From JAHJGG01 sp041658785 (lineage in GTDB: Bacteria; Patescibacteriota; Patescibacteriia; Magasanikbacterales; UBA922): a stretch of 25,581 nt of DNA. The stretch is taken from assembly GCA_041658785.1 (NCBI GenBank), contig JBAZZL010000015.1:1-25581 (forward strand). The letters run 5' to 3'. The position numbers and the translations under genes were made by a program. The stretch's first letter is position 1, and every line of letters starts with the position of its first letter. Under the pieces are notes generated by a model that saw only the letters and a program-made list of their open reading frames with translations, did not search any database and was not told where the DNA came from. Below, piece by piece: positions 22,922-25,581 of this stretch.

Positions 22922-23548
22922 ATGAAATTCAAAAATCGCGCTGACGCCGGGCAACGGCTGGTGAAGATTTTGGAGCGGTATCGGGATTCTACACATGCGA
23001 TTATCATCGGCCTGCCCCGCGGCGGAGTAATTGTCGCGGGAGAGGCGGCAAAAGAACTGAACCTGCCGCTTGATATTATCGTACCAAGAAAAATCGGCGC
23101 ACCCGGAAATCCGGAGCTCGCGATCGGCACCGTGGCCGAGGACGGCGAACCATTGCTAAACGAATGGTTGATTGAGGCCTACAAAATTCCCCGCGATTAC
23201 ATTGATCAGACAGTCGCGAGAGAACGCCAAGAGGCCGCGCGCCGTTTAAAAATCTATCGAGCCAGCCGTCCGCCGCTCGATCTTTCCGGCCAGACGGCGA
23301 TTTTAATTGACGACGGCATTGCCATGGGTTCCACCATGCGGGCCGCGATCCATTCCGCTCGGGCAAAGAACGCGGCAAGCATCGTCGTTGCCGTACCGGT
23401 GGCCGCGGCTGATTCGTTCGCCTTAATAAAAAAAGAAGCGGACGAGGCGCTCGCTTTGCATATCCCTGAATTTTTTAGTGCGGTCGGGGCGTTTTATGAC
23501 GAGTTTGGAGAAACGGGGGATAAGGAGGTGGTAGCGGCAATGTTATAG
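22922..23548 (+). CDS. Phosphoribosyltransferase-fold protein
   Basis: This 208-residue type I PRTase-fold protein has the PRPP-binding signature AILIDDGIAMGSTMRAA (126-142) with its two aspartates (D130, D131), and an N-terminal LPRGGVIVA (31-39). These resemble stand-alone PRTase proteins often annotated as predicted phosphoribosyltransferases near esterase or dienelactone-hydrolase domains. The substrate base is not predictable. It may be a salvage enzyme or a non-enzymatic PRTase-fold protein. It follows the Cys-rich gene by 3 nt. Its coding sequence is more GC-rich than the upstream genes. Confidence 0.88.
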   Translation: MKFKNRADAGQRLVKILERYRDSTHAIIIGLPRGGVIVAGEAAKELNLPLDIIVPRKIGAPGNPELAIGTVAEDGEPLLNEWLIEAYKIPRDYIDQTVARERQEAARRLKIYRASRPPLDLSGQTAILIDDGIAMGSTMRAAIHSARAKNAASIVVAVPVAAADSFALIKKEADEALALHIPEFFSAVGAFYDEFGETGDKEVVAAML

Positions 23549-23573
23549 TCATTGTCATTCCGCTCGGAATGCC

Positions 23574-23612
23574 AAAAAGAGATGAAGCCGCTCCGCATTG
23601 CGGAACGGCTTC
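23574..23612 (-). terminator. Intrinsic terminator of csrA (minus strand)
   Basis: A long stem at 23584-23612 (GAAGCCG, CCGCA/TGCGG, CGGCTTC; one mismatch) reads on the minus strand into ATCTCTTTTT (23583-23574). A second hairpin (CATTCC GCTC GGAATG, 23556-23571) lies next to it after the convergent phosphoribosyltransferase gene. Confidence 0.8.
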
Positions 23613-23633
23613 AGTCGAAGAAGAGTCTCGGGA

Positions 23634-23873
23634 TCAGGCCGGGGTGGCGGCTGGTGCAGTGCGGGGAAGGGAACTTCCTTTTGAATCTGACTCGATCCCA
23701 TTTTCCGCCGCTTCCGCCTGGACATTCTGATACACCTCCTCCCTGTAGATCTTGACCTCCCGAGGGGCCAAGATCCCGATGCGGACATGATTCCGCCTGA
23801 TCTCCTTGACGACAATCTGGATGTCGTCGCCAATTCGAATAATCTCTCCGACTTTCCGTGTCAGCGTTAGCAT
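23634..23873 (-). CDS. csrA: Carbon storage regulator CsrA
   Basis: This 79-residue protein is a clear CsrA/RsmA, an RNA-binding dimer that recognises ANGGA motifs and represses translation or alters mRNA stability. Key residues are present: MLTLTRKVGE start with L4 and R6, VRIGI, AP-x-EV and YREEV with the RNA-contacting R44. An 18-residue tail with low-complexity A/T/P follows the usual core. The longer frame from 23951 is rejected because the family start is at 23873 and is preceded by AAGGAG at the right spacing. It is the only csrA-like regulator, the only clear minus-strand gene and the only gene with a strong Shine-Dalgarno sequence in the window. Its codons are GC-rich. To my knowledge CsrA is uncommon in Patescibacteria, so acquisition by transfer is possible. 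Confidence 0.95.
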   Translation of the reverse strand: MLTLTRKVGEIIRIGDDIQIVVKEIRRNHVRIGILAPREVKIYREEVYQNVQAEAAENGIESDSKGSSLPRTAPAATPA

Positions 23874-23891
23874 GACACATCTCCTTGTGTC
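23874..23891 (-). promoter_or_regulatory. CsrA-type hairpin with the csrA Shine-Dalgarno in its loop
   Basis: On the minus strand, a perfect 6-bp stem GACACA / TGTGTC encloses the hexaloop AGGAGA and abuts the ATG directly. The loop holds the Shine-Dalgarno (AAGGAG, 23881-23886) and an A-A-GGA motif, which matches known CsrA-binding hairpins (GGA in a short loop closed by an ACA stem). Binding would block translation, giving autorepression. A second hairpin (AGCCGG / CCGGCT, 23892-23912) stacks directly upstream. Confidence 0.8.
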
Positions 23892-23922
23892 AGCCGGACC
23901 CATTGCCCGGCTTTCTTGCAAT

Positions 23923-23951
23923 ATTCTGCGCTCTTTTGTAACATTTGTCAA
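23923..23951 (-). promoter_or_regulatory. csrA promoter (minus strand)
   Basis: Minus-strand TTGACA (23951-23946), 17-bp spacer, CAGAAT (23928-23923, 4/6). The predicted leader of about 40 nt consists almost entirely of the two hairpins. Confidence 0.55.
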
Positions 23952-23975
23952 GATGTGATTGGGTGGATTTATTAA

Positions 23976-23987
23976 GTACAGGATTGT
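23976..23987 (+). promoter_or_regulatory. Near-consensus CsrA-binding sequence on the + strand
   Basis: GTACAGGATTGT closely follows the known high-affinity CsrA consensus (RUACARGGAUGU), with ACA and TGT able to pair around GGAT. It lies between the divergent csrA promoter and an intrinsic terminator at 24090. Confidence 0.4.
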
Positions 23988-24089
23988 CCATGATTTGAGT
24001 TATTTACTAACGATATATCGCTATGCGCAATCTATGCGGCGGCGGCAAGGGCGGATGCTGTTAAACAGCGTTTGTCTGCCAAGACAGAG

Positions 24090-24120
24090 ACAGTGTTCAT
24101 TACACTGTTTTTGTTTTTTT
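24090..24120 (+). terminator. Intrinsic terminator upstream of the NYN gene
   Basis: Stem ACAGTG/CACTGT, 7-nt loop, followed by a T-rich tract (24108-24120). It lies ahead of any annotated + strand gene, so it ends either a small RNA from the 23960-24120 region or acts as a leader attenuator for the NYN gene. A second hairpin (TGTCT gcca AGACA, 24073-24086) precedes it. Confidence 0.8.
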
Positions 24121-24159
24121 CTGGACAATGTGATAGGATATAAATGTTTTGAGAACATT

Positions 24160-24711
24160 ATGAAAGCTATTTTCGTTTTTATTGACGCGTCTAATTTATG
24201 GGAAGCGCAAAAAGCCAAAGGACGTTTTTTTGACTATGAAAAATTAAGAGGTTTTATCAGAAAACAATTTAACGGGGCATCAATAGAAGTATTTTATTAT
24301 TCCGCTTATCCCGCCGACGGAACGCGTAATTACAGTTTGGACGGACGGCATAAATTTTTTACTTTTCTTAAAAAAGGTTTGAAGTTTACTGTTCGCAAAA
24401 AAGAATTAAAGCGGATAAATATTATCACGCCGGAAGGAGAATCCGTGGAAGAAAAAGGAAACATGGATGTTGAGATAACCATTGACGCATTGTATCACAT
24501 GGAGAAATACGACATCGCGGTTTTTTTTACCGGCGATTCTGATTTTCTGGCGTTAGTAACCCATTTACGCGCCAAAGACAAAAAAGTTTATATCTTTTCT
24601 TCTAAAAATAATATTTCCGAAGAATTGCGCACGAGTAGCGATGGATATTGTGATGTGTTGACTATCAAAGACGACATTTGGGGAAGAGAGTTGAGACGGC
24701 GTCCGAAATAA
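24160..24711 (+). CDS. NYN domain (LabA/DUF88-type) putative RNase
   Basis: The start at 24160 gives 183 residues beginning with the family's first beta strand and FIDASNL (D9, N12). The longer frame from 23959 runs across a terminator and lacks family sequence, so it is rejected. Further NYN acidic residues are D103 in KGNMDVEITIDAL and D126/D128 in FTGDSDFLALV, forming the PIN-like metal site; the S-x-x-x-x-S-x-E-L region near the C-terminus is also typical. NYN/LabA proteins are predicted Mg-dependent ribonucleases involved in RNA turnover or processing. The C-terminus ends in a basic RELRRRPK tail. Confidence 0.9.
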   Translation: MKAIFVFIDASNLWEAQKAKGRFFDYEKLRGFIRKQFNGASIEVFYYSAYPADGTRNYSLDGRHKFFTFLKKGLKFTVRKKELKRINIITPEGESVEEKGNMDVEITIDALYHMEKYDIAVFFTGDSDFLALVTHLRAKDKKVYIFSSKNNISEELRTSSDGYCDVLTIKDDIWGRELRRRPK

Positions 24712-24714
24712 AAA

Positions 24715-24780
24715 GCAACCCTCCGCGAGGAAGGTTGCCCTTGGATGTAATACCCTTTCAGTCTATGACTAAACTGAAAG
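24715..24780 (+). promoter_or_regulatory. Two adjacent hairpins after the NYN gene
   Basis: GCAACC/GGTTGC (24715-24738, with an inner CTC/GAG pair) and CTTTCAGT/ACTGAAAG (24755-24780, 10-nt loop). Neither is followed by a T-run, so I do not call them terminators with confidence; they may stabilise the transcript end. Confidence 0.4.
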
Positions 24781-24849
24781 ACATTATTAGTATATCAAAC
24801 CGCCTACTAAACAGTCAATAGCGCCAACGGCTTGGTTATACACAGGTTT

Positions 24850-24855
24850 TATAAT
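24850..24855 (+). promoter_or_regulatory. Possible -10 for the DUF5671 gene
   Basis: TATAAT 24 nt before the ATG. No convincing -35; a DnaA-box-like TTATACACA (24836-24844) occupies the spacer. Confidence 0.35.
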
Positions 24856-24879
24856 TATCTTATTTTTAATCCAATCAAT

Positions 24880-25581
24880 ATGCGTTCAACAGCCCGAGAT
24901 TTCTTCCTCCATCTTTTATCCACCATTCTCCTCTACATGGGAATGGTCAGTTTAACGATTGTTCTTTTTCAAATCATCAATCATTTTGTGCCGGATTATT
25001 TAGTCGTTGATTATTGGCAATCGCCGATGGACCGGATACGCGTGCCAATGTCCATTCTCATTATCAGTTTCCCGGTTTTTGTCTGGACCGTTTGGTATAT
25101 CAAAAAATTGATTGAGCGAGAGCCTGAGGTCAAGGATTTCAAAATCAAAAAATGGCTGATGTATTTGACCGTCTTTGCCGCCGCGGTGATTATCATTATT
25201 ACGCTCATCGTCGTTTTGCAAAATTTTTTTAATGGCGAATTCACGATCAGATTTTTATTGAAAATTTTGAGCGTCCTCGCCATCGCCACCGGCGTTTTGT
25301 GGTATTACTTGATTGAAGTCAAAGAAAATGCTGCCAAAGCGTTGACACAGAAAATTATCGCGTGGTCGGTCGTCGCGGCGGTTTTGGCGAGCGTAGTTGT
25401 CGGTTTTATTGTCATGGGTTCACCCCAGGCGCAAAGAGCCCGGCGGATTGACAATCAGCGGATAGACAATTTACAGAATATCTTTTACGACGTGGAAAAT
25501 CATTATCGGATAAATAAAGTTCTGCCGAAGAATTTGGCCGAACTCCCGGTTACCGGCATGGAGCCCGCGGTCAGCAATCTG
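24880..25581 (+). CDS. DUF5671-type membrane protein (3' truncated)
   Basis: The open frame from the ATG at 24880 runs 234 codons to the window edge without a stop. The start MRSTARDFFLHLLSTILLYMG and the following SLTIVLFQIIN are typical of DUF5671 membrane proteins, common in Patescibacteria. Four hydrophobic segments are visible (about 10-35, 57-75, 93-112, 125-145), then a fifth (about 161-180), after which the chain becomes soluble (RRIDNQRIDNLQNIFYDVEN), resembling a pilin-like or extracytoplasmic tail. The function of the family is unknown. The N-terminal start lacks a Shine-Dalgarno sequence. Confidence 0.8.
   Translation, partial: MRSTARDFFLHLLSTILLYMGMVSLTIVLFQIINHFVPDYLVVDYWQSPMDRIRVPMSILIISFPVFVWTVWYIKKLIEREPEVKDFKIKKWLMYLTVFAAAVIIIITLIVVLQNFFNGEFTIRFLLKILSVLAIATGVLWYYLIEVKENAAKALTQKIIAWSVVAAVLASVVVGFIVMGSPQAQRARRIDNQRIDNLQNIFYDVENHYRINKVLPKNLAELPVTGMEPAVSNL

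Noticed and set aside
23959..24159. Longer N-terminus for the NYN protein
   Set aside because: The open frame crosses an intrinsic terminator and has a composition unlike the NYN domain, which starts at 24160.
1..25581. tRNA or rRNA genes
   Set aside because: I saw no tRNA cloverleaf with T-loop GTTCRA motifs or rRNA segments; a covariance-model scan would settle it.

Overview
The window looks like part of a genome from a Candidate Phyla Radiation (Patescibacteria, Parcubacteria-like) bacterium. This placement is inferred from style, not from a marker gene. Composition is moderately AT-rich, genes are compact, almost no gene has a Shine-Dalgarno sequence, the ATP synthase delta subunit is short, and a DUF5671 membrane protein and large secreted proteins of unknown function are present. 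Nearly all genes lie on the + strand. The clear exception is csrA.

Layout. 1-1021: 3' end of a secreted, repeat-containing surface protein. 1022-1700: non-coding region with a strong promoter and a MITE-like element bounded by inverted repeats. 1701-3349: DUF47 (PhoU-like) protein and Pit phosphate transporter. 3467-9061: housekeeping and envelope genes (glutaredoxin, DEDD exonuclease, CvpA-like protein, SIMPL protein, CapA-like lipoprotein, TatD nuclease, SAM methyltransferase). 9199-11196: large secreted protein with a consensus promoter and a strong terminator. 11333-18819: complete F1Fo ATP synthase operon in the order atpZ-B-E-F-H-A-G-D-C. 18900-20559: divergent beta-carbonic-anhydrase-like protein and a HhH-GPD DNA glycosylase. 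20682-23548: two tiny Cys-rich acidic-tailed proteins on either side of an ABC exporter, then a phosphoribosyltransferase. 23634-23873 (minus): csrA. 24160-24711: NYN-domain protein. 24880-end: truncated DUF5671 membrane protein.

The most striking feature is the intercistronic DNA. Every junction between consecutive atp genes from atpZ to atpC is filled by a long imperfect inverted repeat of about 80-130 bp. The repeats fall into at least five sequence families, and most arms are built from short tandem words of about 9 bp. In the tightest cases the repeat begins at or just after the upstream stop codon and ends 3-6 nt before the next start codon, where a ribosome-binding site would normally be. 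One family recurs four times, three of them exactly 82 bp long. This could be a system setting subunit stoichiometry or mRNA processing, or a family of small mobile repeats.

A second highlight is csrA. It is the only gene here with a strong Shine-Dalgarno sequence, and that sequence sits in the loop of a perfect hairpin touching the start codon, as expected of a CsrA autorepression site. A near-consensus CsrA site lies on the opposite strand just upstream, in a stretch that ends at an intrinsic terminator.
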